From Bacteroides fluxus YIT 12057 (GTDB taxonomy: Bacteria > Bacteroidota > Bacteroidia > Bacteroidales > Bacteroidaceae): a DNA stretch of 64,000 nt. The notes under the pieces were generated by a model. It was not told where the DNA came from. It ran no database searches and saw only the letters and a list, made by a program, of their open reading frames with translations. Both the position numbers and the translations under genes were made by a program. The stretch spans positions 248,001-312,000 of the forward strand of contig NZ_GL882689.1 of assembly GCF_000195635.1 (NCBI RefSeq), read 5' to 3'. Positions 26,721 through 36,385 of the stretch are shown one piece after another (the stretch's first letter is position 1; every line of letters begins with the position of its first letter).

Positions 26721-27566
26721 TTAAAACTCCAGTGAGATCCGTTCTACTTTAATGGCTTCGTTCAAGAAAGTGGAGGCCGATTCTATGAATTTATCCTCTG
26801 CTTCCGTGGTACGATATACACATCTTCCTCCTTTGGTGCATTTTTTATCCATCTCCGGATGGCGTTGGAGATAATCTTTGAGGCTTTTTGCAACGAACTC
26901 TCCCTGGGCAACGGTTGTAATGCCTGAAGGCATATATTGCCGGATTTTAGGCAATAATATCGGATAATGTGTGCAGCCCAGAATAACGGTATCTATCTGG
27001 TTGTCCTTGGCAAGTAGCTCATCAATGTATTTACGGATAAAATAGTCCGTTCCGTCTCCCCGGGCTTCGTTGTTCTCTACGAGCGGTACCCACAACGGAC
27101 AGGCTTCTCCGCTGACTTTGATGTCGGGAAACAGCTTATGTACTTCCAGCGGATAGGATTGGGATTTGATGGTTCCGGCAGTGGCCAGGACACCGATATG
27201 GCGGCTTTGGGTGATGTTTCCTATACACTCTACAGTGGGGCGGATGACTCCGAGTACGCGGCGCATCGGGTCGAGGCGCGGGAGGTCGTTGATCTGTATG
27301 CTTCGCAATGCCTTGGCCGAAGCTGTGTTGCATGCCAGAATGACAAGGTGGCAACCCATCTCGAACAGTTTGGTGACTGCCTGCAGAGTGAACTCATAGA
27401 CTATTTCGAAAGAGCGGGTACCGTATGGGGTACGGGCATTGTCTCCCAAATAGATGTAATCGTATTCGGGAAGTGTTTCGCGTATTTTGCTTAAGATAGT
27501 CAAGCCGCCATAACCGGAATCGAATACGCCGATAGGGCCGGGGGTAGAGGGTAACATCTGTTTCAT
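26721..27566 (-). CDS. murI: Glutamate racemase
   Basis: The enzyme supplies D-glutamate for peptidoglycan. I use the ATG at MKQMLPSTPG; a TTG three codons upstream is also open. The 281-residue protein has VFDSGYGGLTIL near the N-terminus, the two catalytic cysteines in ACNTASA (C79) and GCTHYP (C198), and LGDNARTPYG. It is placed downstream of the ompH genes but separated from them by a strong hairpin, so it probably has its own transcript. Confidence 0.96.
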   Translation of the reverse strand: MKQMLPSTPGPIGVFDSGYGGLTILSKIRETLPEYDYIYLGDNARTPYGTRSFEIVYEFTLQAVTKLFEMGCHLVILACNTASAKALRSIQINDLPRLDPMRRVLGVIRPTVECIGNITQSRHIGVLATAGTIKSQSYPLEVHKLFPDIKVSGEACPLWVPLVENNEARGDGTDYFIRKYIDELLAKDNQIDTVILGCTHYPILLPKIRQYMPSGITTVAQGEFVAKSLKDYLQRHPEMDKKCTKGGRCVYRTTEAEDKFIESASTFLNEAIKVERISLEF

Positions 27567-27665
27567 ACTTTTCAAGAATTATCTGCTTTACAAAGATAGT
27601 GTAAAATTTTGATTAAGTAGGTCGGGTAACTGTGACTTTCCTTTTTAAGGATAAGGCACCGGTAA

Positions 27666-27707
27666 ACAATAAGGAGGCGCAAGTCTACACCTGCGCCTCC
27701 TTATTGT
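27666..27707 (-). terminator. Terminator after the bamA-ompH operon
   Basis: The 16-base arms ACAATAAGGAGGCGCA (27666-27681) and TGCGCCTCCTTATTGT (27692-27707) are perfect complements with a 10-base loop. It lies 16 bases after the stop of the last ompH gene. Confidence 0.85.
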
Positions 27708-27722
27708 CTTTTTGTTGGCTTG

Positions 27723-28229
27723 TTACTTAATGCCCAACTGTGTCTTGACCTTAGCGGTTACATCAATGCTCTGTGCACCGACGAAAGGTATCGGAGTGCG
27801 GGCCAAGTCGAAAATATAAACTACACCTTCTGCTTTGCCTACGGCTTGAATCGCTTCATCCAACTTCTTGTAGATAGGAGCCATGGCATCTTGCTGTGCC
27901 TTCTGCATGGCCTGGTAAGCTTCTTGTTGGAATGCTTCCTGGCGTTGTGCCATTTCCTGCAGGTCTTTCTGGCGTCTTTCTGCTATGTTTTTCGGCAGAG
28001 AGTCAGCTTGTGCCAGGAATTCTTGATATTTCTTCTGGAATTCTGCCTGACCGGTTTCCATTTCTTTCTGATATTGCTTTGACAAAGCGTCCAGGTCTGC
28101 CTGTGCCTTTGTAAATTCAGGCATAACGGAAATAACGTCTTGAGAATTCATGTGACCGAATTTAGCTTGCGCCATAACCCCCAGGGGGAGGACAAACATA
28201 ACTACGAGTAGTGCGATTTTTTTAAGCAT
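27723..28229 (-). CDS. OmpH/Skp family periplasmic chaperone (second copy)
   Basis: The 168-residue protein has a signal peptide (cleavage near VMAQ). Its long charged coiled-coil region (about residues 40-110, Q-, E- and K-rich) is typical of the jellyfish-shaped Skp chaperone, which holds unfolded outer membrane proteins in the periplasm. A paralogue lies 129 bases upstream, with bamA before it, so the group fits outer membrane assembly. The C-terminal segment VVYIFDLARTPIPFVGAQSIDVT is typical of Bacteroidota versions. Confidence 0.9.
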   Translation of the reverse strand: MLKKIALLVVMFVLPLGVMAQAKFGHMNSQDVISVMPEFTKAQADLDALSKQYQKEMETGQAEFQKKYQEFLAQADSLPKNIAERRQKDLQEMAQRQEAFQQEAYQAMQKAQQDAMAPIYKKLDEAIQAVGKAEGVVYIFDLARTPIPFVGAQSIDVTAKVKTQLGIK

Positions 28230-28358
28230 AATGTTTATTATTTATTTGAATGATTATTTGTTGTATCGTTGCAAAGATAGTGTAAACCGGGAGTTATACA
28301 AAATATGCTTGCTTTTAATGCCGGATACAGCCTGTATTTGCTTGGCAAATGTATGAAA

Positions 28359-28874
28359 TTAATTTGAATATCCTAATTTAGCAAGCACTTCATTGCTGAC
28401 GTCAATGCTTGGAGTGGCAAAAATGACGCTTGACGCAGAGGCTCTGTCAACCACAACTGCATATCCTTTTTGAGTGGCAATTTCCTTGACGGCATTGTAT
28501 ATCTCGTCTTGGATAGGCTTCATCAGACTCTCACGCTTTTTGTACAATTCGCCTTCGGGGCCGAAATATTGACGGCGCAGGTCGGCTGCCGATTTCTCTT
28601 TTGCCACGATAGCCTCTTCTCTTTTGCCTCTTTGTTCTTCTGAAAGAGTGGCTATCTTGGACTGGTATTCCTTATACATAGTCTTGGCCTCTTCGGAGAT
28701 TTTTTCAACTTCGCTTTGCCATACTTGAGAGGATTGGGCCAATTGTTCGTTGGCACGTTCGTAAGCCGGGATGTTTTTCAGGATATATTCCATGTCAATC
28801 AAGGCAAACTTTTGCGCATTTGCTGTCATACCTGCGGTAAGCAGCAGCAACATTAATAAAATACTCTTTCTCAT
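28359..28874 (-). CDS. OmpH/Skp family periplasmic chaperone (first copy)
   Basis: A 171-residue protein with a signal peptide (cleavage near ANAQ), the front segment FALIDMEYILKNIPAYE and a long coiled coil rich in E, K and Q. It is a Skp-type chaperone that should guard outer membrane proteins on the way to BamA, whose gene is 52 bases upstream. The paralogue downstream differs in its coiled coil, suggesting separate roles or a mixed trimer; this is inference. Confidence 0.9.
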   Translation of the reverse strand: MRKSILLMLLLLTAGMTANAQKFALIDMEYILKNIPAYERANEQLAQSSQVWQSEVEKISEEAKTMYKEYQSKIATLSEEQRGKREEAIVAKEKSAADLRRQYFGPEGELYKKRESLMKPIQDEIYNAVKEIATQKGYAVVVDRASASSVIFATPSIDVSNEVLAKLGYSN

Positions 28875-28926
28875 AACGTCTGGTTTTTAAGTTATCACTA
28901 ATTGCCAATTTCCAATTGTCAACAGC

Positions 28927-31566
28927 TTAGAATTCTTGTCCTAAGATAAAGTGGAACTGGCTGCCACCATATTGTTTAGAACCAAATACTTTGTCGAAAC
29001 CATAGGCCCAGTCGATACCCATCATACCGATCATCGGAAGGAAGATGCGGACACCGACACCGGCTGAACGCTTCAAGTCAAACGGATTGAACTTGTTTAC
29101 GTCTTGCCAGGCATTACCGGCTTCAACGAAAGTCAACGCATAAATACTGGTACTTGTTTCCAGCATCAGCGGATATCTCAATTCCAGTCCGAGACGGGTA
29201 TAGGCATAACCCTCATATCCGTAAGGAGTCAATGAACTATTTTCATAACCGCGAAGGGCGACACTTTCAGTTGCGTAGCTGGAGTAACCTGTCATACCGT
29301 CACCGCCCACGTCGAAGGTTTCAAACGGAGACTTCTTGTACTTGTTATAATGTCCCAGCAAGCCGAATTCTACACGGCCCATAATTACCGGAGTACGTTT
29401 TACCGTCAGCGGATCCATCAACGGGATATAGATTTTGGATTTGAATTTCCATTTGTGGTATTCAATCCATTTATGCATCTTGTTCATGTCATCCTGGTTG
29501 CTGGTGCTGTACTTGCTGTAGTCTGTGCCGTCAAACAAAGAGTAAGGAGGCGTTAACTGTGCAGAAAGTGAGAACTCGGAACCTTGGCGCGGGTAAATCG
29601 GGTTGTCAATAGAACTGCGGGACAAAGTCAGGTTCAGACTCAGATTGTTACACTTGCCGTTCGTAACGGGGAAGTATTGCCAATCGTTGAGGATATAGCG
29701 TTGGTAGGACAACTCTGCTGTAAACTGGAAGTAGTCATCCGGCCATTTCAAACGCTTACCGAACATGACTGCGAGACCGAACATCTGGATGGATTTGTCG
29801 GGGTCATAATAGTTCTCGTAGTTATTATAGTTGCCATAGTTATACATACCATAACCGTACATGCCGCTGTAATAGCTGTTGTAGTAGTTATTCATGTATG
29901 CTGAGTTGTAATAACGGCTACTGATGTCTGTCTGGCGAGAGTAGAAAGCCGATACGGAGAATGCGTTCGGACGTTTACCGCCAAACCACGGGTCATAGAA
30001 TGAAACGCTGTAAGACTGGTAATACTTGGCATTGGTCTGGCCGCTGATGGTCAATGTCTGACCGTCGCCTTGCGGCAGAATTCCACGATAGTTCTCACCC
30101 GGATGCAGCAGGTTGGCAAGGGAGAAGTTGGTAAACTTCAAGCTCAACTTACCGATGATACCCGTTTGTCCCCAACCGGCGGAAAACTCTACCTGGTCGT
30201 TGGCTTTGGAAACAAGGTCATAACCGATATCTACTGTACCGTCTTCCGGTCTGGGTTGGATGTCGGGGGTAATTTGTTCCGGGTCAAAGTGCCCCATCTG
30301 CTGAATTTCACGCATGGAACGCATCAAGTCCTCGCGGCTGAACAACTCGCCCGGGCGGGTACGAAGTTCACGGCGCACTACATTCTCATACAGGCGGTCA
30401 TTACCGTTGATGCTGATTTTATTGATGGTAGCCTGGCGGCCTTCAAAGATACGCATTTCAAGGTCGATGGAATCACCGACAATATTAACCTCTACCGGTT
30501 CGAGGCTATAGAATAGATAACCGTTGTTATAGTACAGGTTACCGATGGCATCCTCGTCGCTCATGGTACGTTCTTCCAGCAACTTCTGGTTATAGACGTC
30601 TCCCTTCTTCATGCGGAGCATAAAGTTCAGTTGTTCGGAAGGATATAGGGTATTACCTACCCATGTAACGTTACGGAGGTAATATTTCTGCCCTTCGTCT
30701 ATTTTCATGAAGATGTCAACTGTACGGTCATCGTAAGGCTTGATGCTGTCTTCCACAATCATGGCATCACGGTAACCCAGTTCATTGTATTTATCGATAA
30801 TCAGCTGCTTGTCTGCTTCATAGTTCTCTTCGATGAATTTCTTTGTACGGAACAGATTAACCAGCTTGTTCTTTTCGTTAGTTTTCTTCATCACGCGTTT
30901 CAGCTTCTTGGTGGCCAGCGCCTCGTTGCCTACAATGGTGATCTGGTGTACTTTCACTTTCTCCTTCTTGTCAATGTCGATGTTGACAATCACTTCGTTC
31001 TTCTTGTCGGGATCGTCTCTTTGAGTGATGATGATTTCTGCATTCTTGAAACCTTTGTCGTCAAAGTAACGTTTGATCAATGTCTTGGCACGGTCCACCA
31101 TGTTTGGGGTTATCTGGCCGCCTTTTATCATGCCGATTTTACTCTCCAGGTCTTCGCGTTCGGACTTCTTCACACCGCTATAGTGGATGTCGGATACACG
31201 GGGACGCATGGTCAAGTGAATCGTCAGCCAGATTTTGTCACCTTCAATCTTGTCAGCTGTAATTTCGACGTCTGAGAAAAGCCCGTGACGCCAATAGCGC
31301 TTACAGGCTTGTGTGATTTCTTCACCCGGCACAGTAATTGTCTGCCCTTTGGACAACCCGGATAATCCAATAATTACATAGTCCTCATAGTTTGGAGCTC
31401 CTTCAACCTTTATGTCTGCGATGTCATACTTCTTGGGAGTTCCCGAGTAAAGGATAACCGGTTTTTCGGTTTCATCAGCGTTGTTTGAGTCCTGCGCTGC
31501 AGTTGTCAGTACGCAACCGAAAAGGCAGATAAATGCTACGAATATGGAGAAAATACGATAGTGCAT
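28927..31566 (-). CDS. bamA: Outer membrane protein assembly factor BamA
   Basis: The 879-residue protein has a signal peptide (cleavage near LTTAAQ), a string of POTRA domains (about residues 45-450) and a C-terminal 16-strand barrel ending in phenylalanine (FILGQEF). It inserts beta-barrel proteins into the outer membrane. A Tyr/Asn/Gly-rich stretch at about residues 545-588 is low in complexity and falls in the barrel region, likely an exposed loop. The gene sits between uppS and two ompH genes, the usual arrangement in the phylum. Confidence 0.95.
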   Translation of the reverse strand: MHYRIFSIFVAFICLFGCVLTTAAQDSNNADETEKPVILYSGTPKKYDIADIKVEGAPNYEDYVIIGLSGLSKGQTITVPGEEITQACKRYWRHGLFSDVEITADKIEGDKIWLTIHLTMRPRVSDIHYSGVKKSEREDLESKIGMIKGGQITPNMVDRAKTLIKRYFDDKGFKNAEIIITQRDDPDKKNEVIVNIDIDKKEKVKVHQITIVGNEALATKKLKRVMKKTNEKNKLVNLFRTKKFIEENYEADKQLIIDKYNELGYRDAMIVEDSIKPYDDRTVDIFMKIDEGQKYYLRNVTWVGNTLYPSEQLNFMLRMKKGDVYNQKLLEERTMSDEDAIGNLYYNNGYLFYSLEPVEVNIVGDSIDLEMRIFEGRQATINKISINGNDRLYENVVRRELRTRPGELFSREDLMRSMREIQQMGHFDPEQITPDIQPRPEDGTVDIGYDLVSKANDQVEFSAGWGQTGIIGKLSLKFTNFSLANLLHPGENYRGILPQGDGQTLTISGQTNAKYYQSYSVSFYDPWFGGKRPNAFSVSAFYSRQTDISSRYYNSAYMNNYYNSYYSGMYGYGMYNYGNYNNYENYYDPDKSIQMFGLAVMFGKRLKWPDDYFQFTAELSYQRYILNDWQYFPVTNGKCNNLSLNLTLSRSSIDNPIYPRQGSEFSLSAQLTPPYSLFDGTDYSKYSTSNQDDMNKMHKWIEYHKWKFKSKIYIPLMDPLTVKRTPVIMGRVEFGLLGHYNKYKKSPFETFDVGGDGMTGYSSYATESVALRGYENSSLTPYGYEGYAYTRLGLELRYPLMLETSTSIYALTFVEAGNAWQDVNKFNPFDLKRSAGVGVRIFLPMIGMMGIDWAYGFDKVFGSKQYGGSQFHFILGQEF

Positions 31567-31615
31567 CTTTTTATTTACTATTTTACAATTTACTATTTAC
31601 TATATTGTGTGCCTG

Positions 31616-32350
31616 TTAACTGATTTGTTCACTGGTCTTGCCAAACCTGCGTTCACGTTTCTGATAGTCGCAAATGGCTTTGCAAAGTTCTTCTTCCCGA
31701 AAATCGGGCCAATAAGTGTCACAGAAGTAAAGCTCTGAATAAGCCGCCTGCCAAAGCAGATAATTGCTGAGACGGATTTCTCCTCCGGTACGTATCAGGA
31801 GATCCGGGTCTGGCATGAAGTTCGTCGTCAAATGCTGTGAAATCAGTTCACTATTAATCTGGTCAGGGGTTAACTTCCCTTGCTGTACCAAAATTGCTAT
31901 TTGGCGGGAGGCTTCTGTTATTTCCCAATGCGACGAATAGCTGAGTGCCAGTACCAGACACATGCCCGTGTTCTGTGAAGTGTGTTCCATGCAGGTGTTT
32001 AATCGTTGCTGGACATTCACAGGCAGTTTCTCTATATCGCCGATCACCCGGAAACTTATGTTGTTCTTCATGAAAGTTTCTTCTTCGATAGAGTCGAAGA
32101 GAAGTCCCATCAAAGCTGCTACCTCATCCGAAGGACGGTTCCAGTTTTCGGTAGAGAACGTGTATAAAGTCAGATACTTGACTCCCAGTCTTGCAGCTTC
32201 TTCTGCGATAATATGTACGGTTTCGGCACCGGCTTGATGTCCATAGCTACGTTCGTGTCCACGTTGCTTGGCCCACCGCCCGTTACCGTCCATGATAATG
32301 GCCACATGCTGGGGTATCCGGTTTAAATCAATTTCTTCTTTATATAGCAT
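31616..32350 (-). CDS. uppS: Isoprenyl (undecaprenyl) diphosphate synthase
   Basis: The enzyme builds the C55 lipid carrier for cell wall and polysaccharide synthesis. I use the ATG giving [13 protein letters not shown]; a TTG six codons earlier abuts the stop of the DUF6242 gene. The 244-residue protein has [14 protein letters not shown] with catalytic D21, [13 protein letters not shown] and the ending [19 protein letters not shown], all characteristic of cis-prenyltransferases. It is upstream of bamA on the same strand. Confidence 0.96.
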   Translation of the reverse strand: MLYKEEIDLNRIPQHVAIIMDGNGRWAKQRGHERSYGHQAGAETVHIIAEEAARLGVKYLTLYTFSTENWNRPSDEVAALMGLLFDSIEEETFMKNNISFRVIGDIEKLPVNVQQRLNTCMEHTSQNTGMCLVLALSYSSHWEITEASRQIAILVQQGKLTPDQINSELISQHLTTNFMPDPDLLIRTGGEIRLSNYLLWQAAYSELYFCDTYWPDFREEELCKAICDYQKRERRFGKTSEQIS

Positions 32351-32368
32351 CTTTTTAGTTGTTACCAA

Positions 32369-33736
32369 TTACTGCTCTTCAAAGCCTAACCTGTTAAGAC
32401 GGCCACGCCATACTTTGTTTTCTGTGTTTTTACCACCGAATATGATCCAGATGAAGTTATTCTCATCAATACTGATGGAATAAGGAGCTGTATTGTCCTT
32501 GAATTCTTCCGGCAATAAGAATTTTTTCGTTGTCTTTTGCCAGGATATTCCGGTTATAGAGGAATATATTGCATTGAGCTTGTCTCCGAAGCAGTAGAAC
32601 AGGCCACCATAATGCATGACAAAAGGATTGTTCATCTCCGGACAATAGGCATCGTATGATGTAGAGGACATCTCTTCCCAATCACTTCCATTCATGGAGA
32701 ACCACATGAGGGTTTGTTTTTCTCCGCTTGTTCTTGGAGTACCTACCGCTATTGCCTGCATGATTCCGTTGGTCGTCAGGAAATCACTGGTGTATATATT
32801 GTCCATGGGGAAGTTGTCGGGCACTTTGGCAAGCGTAATTTCGCCGTTGTTGTTTCTCTCTGCTTCCCAGTTGACTCCGTCTTTACTGATGTTGAAGTAG
32901 TTTATACCTTCGATTTCAACGATACCTGTCAGAATACCGGGGAAAGCCGCCATTACCGCTTTGACCTTGACGTCTTTGTTCAACTCTGTGGCATTTTGCC
33001 AGGTGTTGCCGTCTTCGGAGCGATATACCTCATTGTCTTCCGTGACAAGATAGAGGGTCTCCTTCTTGTCGGCATTCGTTGTCTTGAAATTTACAATGGA
33101 ATTCAGTTTCGCTTTCCCGGGAAGCTTGACGTTTACTGTTTCCCACCGGGTATTTCCCGGGGCGGTGGAAGTTTTGTAAGCAGTGGTGTAGGATGTATAA
33201 ATCCATAATTCTTCGGTGCTCTGGCTCTTTAAAGTTACCGCTTTCTGATTGCCGGAAATTGCTGTGTTGCTGAATGGCGTCATCTCTTTCCATACCAGAG
33301 AATCCGGGTCTTGCAGATGCACTCTGATTTCCAGCGTATATTTACGGGTAGTCACACCGTCTGCGGCATGAATGGTAAATTCCATTCCGCCATTGTTTTT
33401 GTTCATGGCAGGAAGTAGATTCACGGAATCAGCCATATTAAATAATGTATCTGTAGGCGAACCGGAAGTAATCCAACCGTTGACCGAGAAGGTATCGATC
33501 AATATACGGTCGATTATTGTATCTGAACCCACAGGTAACGAATCCTTGTTGAAGATGCGTCTGTTCAGCTGGTCTATTGAAAATTTGTAATGTTTGCCAT
33601 GTATGGTATCGATACCGAAAGCATGTACTGTTGCGTCTGAACTGTATTCATAATTATCGTCAGAGTCGAGACATGAACTTACGGCTATTGACACAATAAG
33701 AAAACTCACAATTACAGATAAAAACTTTATTCTCAT
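32369..33736 (-). CDS. DUF6242 lipoprotein
   Basis: The 455-residue protein has a lipoprotein signal (SIAVSSC, Cys near residue 22). Its front region (about 23-150) has short extended strands. The larger part is built of repeated segments of the type W-x-x-x, such as LYLVTEDNEVYRSEDGNTWQN and YFNISKDGVNWEAE, resembling a beta-propeller. This is the DUF6242 type, known only as exported Bacteroidales proteins. It ends just before uppS, and a role in the envelope is probable but not shown. Confidence 0.75.
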   Translation of the reverse strand: MRIKFLSVIVSFLIVSIAVSSCLDSDDNYEYSSDATVHAFGIDTIHGKHYKFSIDQLNRRIFNKDSLPVGSDTIIDRILIDTFSVNGWITSGSPTDTLFNMADSVNLLPAMNKNNGGMEFTIHAADGVTTRKYTLEIRVHLQDPDSLVWKEMTPFSNTAISGNQKAVTLKSQSTEELWIYTSYTTAYKTSTAPGNTRWETVNVKLPGKAKLNSIVNFKTTNADKKETLYLVTEDNEVYRSEDGNTWQNATELNKDVKVKAVMAAFPGILTGIVEIEGINYFNISKDGVNWEAERNNNGEITLAKVPDNFPMDNIYTSDFLTTNGIMQAIAVGTPRTSGEKQTLMWFSMNGSDWEEMSSTSYDAYCPEMNNPFVMHYGGLFYCFGDKLNAIYSSITGISWQKTTKKFLLPEEFKDNTAPYSISIDENNFIWIIFGGKNTENKVWRGRLNRLGFEEQ

Positions 33737-33833
33737 TTGAAAGTTAGTGTTTATTTACAAGTTGCAAAAATAGGAACATTTTTTTCTATAAACAGCTTTA
33801 CCGGCAAGTTTTATATAAAATTATAGATAATAT

Positions 33834-33870
33834 GCCTCATTTTCTCGATAAAAAAGCCAAAAAATGAGGC
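33834..33870 (-). terminator. Hairpin overlapping the ribD stop codon
   Basis: GCCTCATTTT (33834-33843) and AAAATGAGGC (33861-33870) form a perfect 10-bp stem that begins in the ribD stop codon. A clear T-run is missing on the minus strand, so termination strength is uncertain. Confidence 0.55.
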
Positions 33871-34919
33871 TATTGGCTGTTTCTTACGGCTGTGTAATGG
33901 CGAAAGTGCCTGCCGAAAGATTGTTCGGTCACGTAAGGAATTTTATTGCTGATTTCAGGTGATTTAACACCGGAGTGAAGCAGGTTGGGGGCTTCTTCCA
34001 CAAAAATTTCATCCCACATGCCGGCGTCAATGAAGGATTGCAGCAGTATGCTGCCACCCTCCACCAGTAGTGATTGGATTCCGCGTTTGTATAGCGTTTC
34101 CATAATTTGTGGCAGGATATCCCGTTGATAATCTATGGGCAGATATTCTACGTTTGGTAACGGTTTGTGGGGCATCTCTGTAAATACAAGAGTAGGCACG
34201 CTGCCGTCAAACAGATGGAGGGAGGCCGGCAGAGACTGCTTTTTGTCCAGGACAATGCGTACGGGAGACTTTCCGGACCAATGGCGTATGTTTAGGCTGG
34301 GATTGTCCAGCCAAGCGGTATGTGTGCCGACCATAATGGCCTTGTGTTCCGCCCGTTTCTTGTGTACCAACATGGCTGTGAGTGGGCTGGACAGCACTAC
34401 CGGGCTTCCGTTGGTGCGGTTGAGGTCGATGTATTTGTCTGCTGATTCCGCCCATTTTAGGGTAATGTAGGGACGTTGCAATGTGTGGAAAGTGATGAAT
34501 CTGCGGATAAGTGACTTGCATTCTTCCTCCAATACTCCTACAATGACTTCCCGGCCTGCGTCTTTCAACTTTTGTATGCCTCGGCCTGCTACCTTGGAGA
34601 AGGGGTCCCGGCAACCGATGACAATGCGGGGGATTTGTTTCTCTATAATCAAATCTGCGCAAGGAGGAGTCTTGCCATAATGGGAACAAGGTTCCAGACT
34701 TACATAGATGGTAGATTTCTTCAAAAGTGCCGGCTCTTTTACGGAACGGATGGCATTGACCTCGGCATGAGCTTCTCCACAACGTATATGATATCCCTCG
34801 CCGATAATCTTGCCGTCACAAACAATGACTGCTCCTACCATGGGATTGGGGGCGGCATTGCATAAACCGTTTTGCGCCAGCTGGATGCATCTCCTCATGT
34901 ATTTTTCTTCTGTATTCAT
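33870..34919 (-). CDS. ribD: Bifunctional riboflavin deaminase/reductase RibD
   Basis: The 349-residue protein joins a deaminase domain (HAEVNAI with H51 and E53, PCSHYGKTPPC with C78 and C87 as zinc ligands) and a reductase domain from about residue 150. It converts the pyrimidine intermediate of riboflavin synthesis in the cytoplasm. It is divergent from prmC and no FMN riboswitch is seen in the 74 bases between them. Confidence 0.95.
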   Translation of the reverse strand: MNTEEKYMRRCIQLAQNGLCNAAPNPMVGAVIVCDGKIIGEGYHIRCGEAHAEVNAIRSVKEPALLKKSTIYVSLEPCSHYGKTPPCADLIIEKQIPRIVIGCRDPFSKVAGRGIQKLKDAGREVIVGVLEEECKSLIRRFITFHTLQRPYITLKWAESADKYIDLNRTNGSPVVLSSPLTAMLVHKKRAEHKAIMVGTHTAWLDNPSLNIRHWSGKSPVRIVLDKKQSLPASLHLFDGSVPTLVFTEMPHKPLPNVEYLPIDYQRDILPQIMETLYKRGIQSLLVEGGSILLQSFIDAGMWDEIFVEEAPNLLHSGVKSPEISNKIPYVTEQSFGRHFRHYTAVRNSQ

Positions 34920-34966
34920 TTCCTTATTTCTTTTTTCTTGCCGTTTTACATCTCCGAAACTTTTTG

Positions 34967-34986
34967 CTACTTTTGCAGCCCGAATT
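34967..34986 (+). promoter_or_regulatory. Promoter of prmC-recX
   Basis: The -7 box TACTTTTG (34968-34975) is followed by CAGCCCGAATT. The prmC ATG lies 18 bases after the box, so the leader is very short. The region matches the rpmH promoter almost base for base. Confidence 0.6.
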
Positions 34987-34993
34987 TATATGT

Positions 34994-35830
34994 ATGAACC
35001 TTACAATCCGACATATCCGTACTGAACTGGAACGATGTTATTCCGCGCAGGAAGCAGCTTGTCTCTCACGCATTGTTTGTTGTGAGATGTTGGGGCAGAG
35101 CACTGTTGATTATTATCTGGGCAAAGATATAATTTTATCTTCAAAAGAAGAACAGGAATTGGAGGGCATTCTTTCCCGTTTGCGTGATTTTGAACCGATA
35201 CAGTATGTGCAGGGCGGCGTAAACTTTATGGGGCATAGGTTCAGAGTTGCTCCCGGAGTGCTGATACCCCGTCCGGAGACAGAAGAGTTGGTGGAAATCA
35301 TGCTGAAGGAAATACCTGCGGAGGCCCGTATCCTTGACGTTGGTACAGGAAGCGGGTGCATTGCGGTTTCTTTGTCGAAGGGGTTGCCGGATGCCCGGGT
35401 GGTAGCTTGGGATGTGTCCGAAGAAGCGCTTGCCATAGCCCGTGGAAACAATGAAGCTTTACAGGCTTCCGTACGGTTCGCTTTATGCAATGTCCTTACT
35501 TGCCGACCTTCCCGGGAAGACCGCTATGATGTAATCGTCAGTAATCCTCCTTATGTCTTGGAAAAGGAAAGGAGAGAGATGGAACGGAATGTGCTGGATT
35601 GGGAACCTTCTTTGGCTTTGTTCGTTCCTGATACGGATCCGCTCCGTTTTTATCGCCGCATTGCAGAGCTTGGGCGGGAAATGCTGGTGGCGGGCGGCAG
35701 ACTTTATTTTGAAATTAACCGGGCGTTTGGGGAGGCGACTGTAGCCATGCTTTGTGAACAAGGTTATGCGAATGCCCGTATCCTAAAAGATATTTCCGGC
35801 AATGACCGGTTTGTACTTGCAGAACGATGA
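34994..35830 (+). CDS. prmC: Release factor glutamine methyltransferase
   Basis: PrmC methylates the GGQ glutamine of release factors 1 and 2 with S-adenosylmethionine. The 278-residue protein has the SAM-binding DVGTGSG (115-121) and the catalytic NPPY (184-187), both diagnostic. I start at the ATG giving MNLTIRHIR; the ORF extends ten codons upstream through the promoter, so that part is rejected. It overlaps recX by four bases (ATGA). Confidence 0.95.
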   Translation: MNLTIRHIRTELERCYSAQEAACLSRIVCCEMLGQSTVDYYLGKDIILSSKEEQELEGILSRLRDFEPIQYVQGGVNFMGHRFRVAPGVLIPRPETEELVEIMLKEIPAEARILDVGTGSGCIAVSLSKGLPDARVVAWDVSEEALAIARGNNEALQASVRFALCNVLTCRPSREDRYDVIVSNPPYVLEKERREMERNVLDWEPSLALFVPDTDPLRFYRRIAELGREMLVAGGRLYFEINRAFGEATVAMLCEQGYANARILKDISGNDRFVLAER

Positions 35831-36306
35831 TTGAGATTACTGAAACAGAAGCCTTGAACCGGGTAGCGGCTTATTGTGCCGCATCCGAGCATTGCCGGGC
35901 AGAAATCGCTGAAAAATTGCAGCGTTGGGGAATAGACTATACGGCTATAGACCGTATCCTGAAACATTTGGAAAAAGAAAAGTATATTGATGAGGAACGC
36001 TTTTGCCGTGCTTTCATTCGTGACAAATACCGTTTTGCGAAATGGGGAAAGATGAAAATAGGGCAGGCGCTGCAATTGAAGAAGATACCTTCTGCCGTTT
36101 ATGCCTCTTACCTTAATGAAATAGATGAGGAGGAATATCTTTCTATCTTGCGTGATCTGCTGGCTTCGAAACGGAAGAGTGTCCGTGCAGGGAACGAATT
36201 TGAATTGAATGGGAAATTGATACGTTTTGCATTGAGCCGTGGCTTTGAAATGAAGGATATACGTCATTGCATGGATGTTTCTGATGAAAATGAGTACCCG
36301 GAATGA
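35827..36306 (+). CDS. recX: Regulatory protein RecX
   Basis: The 159-residue protein is all-helical with three-helix repeats. The segments HCRAEIAEKLQRWGID, RFCRAFIRDKYRFAKWG and LSRGFEMKDIRHCM fit RecX, which binds and restrains the RecA filament. recA is not in the window. It is coupled to prmC by the ATGA overlap and followed by pyrE, which has its own -7 box. Confidence 0.85.
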   Translation: MIEITETEALNRVAAYCAASEHCRAEIAEKLQRWGIDYTAIDRILKHLEKEKYIDEERFCRAFIRDKYRFAKWGKMKIGQALQLKKIPSAVYASYLNEIDEEEYLSILRDLLASKRKSVRAGNEFELNGKLIRFALSRGFEMKDIRHCMDVSDENEYPE

Positions 36307-36348
36307 AAAATTATCGGTATTCTTTTTCCTAATCTCGTTCTCTTTCCG

Positions 36349-36356
36349 TACTTTTG
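36349..36356 (+). promoter_or_regulatory. -7 box of pyrE
   Basis: TACTTTTG followed by CAGC lies 29 bases before the pyrE ATG. Confidence 0.5.
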
Positions 36357-36385
36357 CAGCATAATTATATAATAGTTAGTTTGCT

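Noticed and set aside
34920..34993. FMN riboswitch before ribD
   Set aside because: The region of 74 bases is too short and shows none of the conserved RFN elements.
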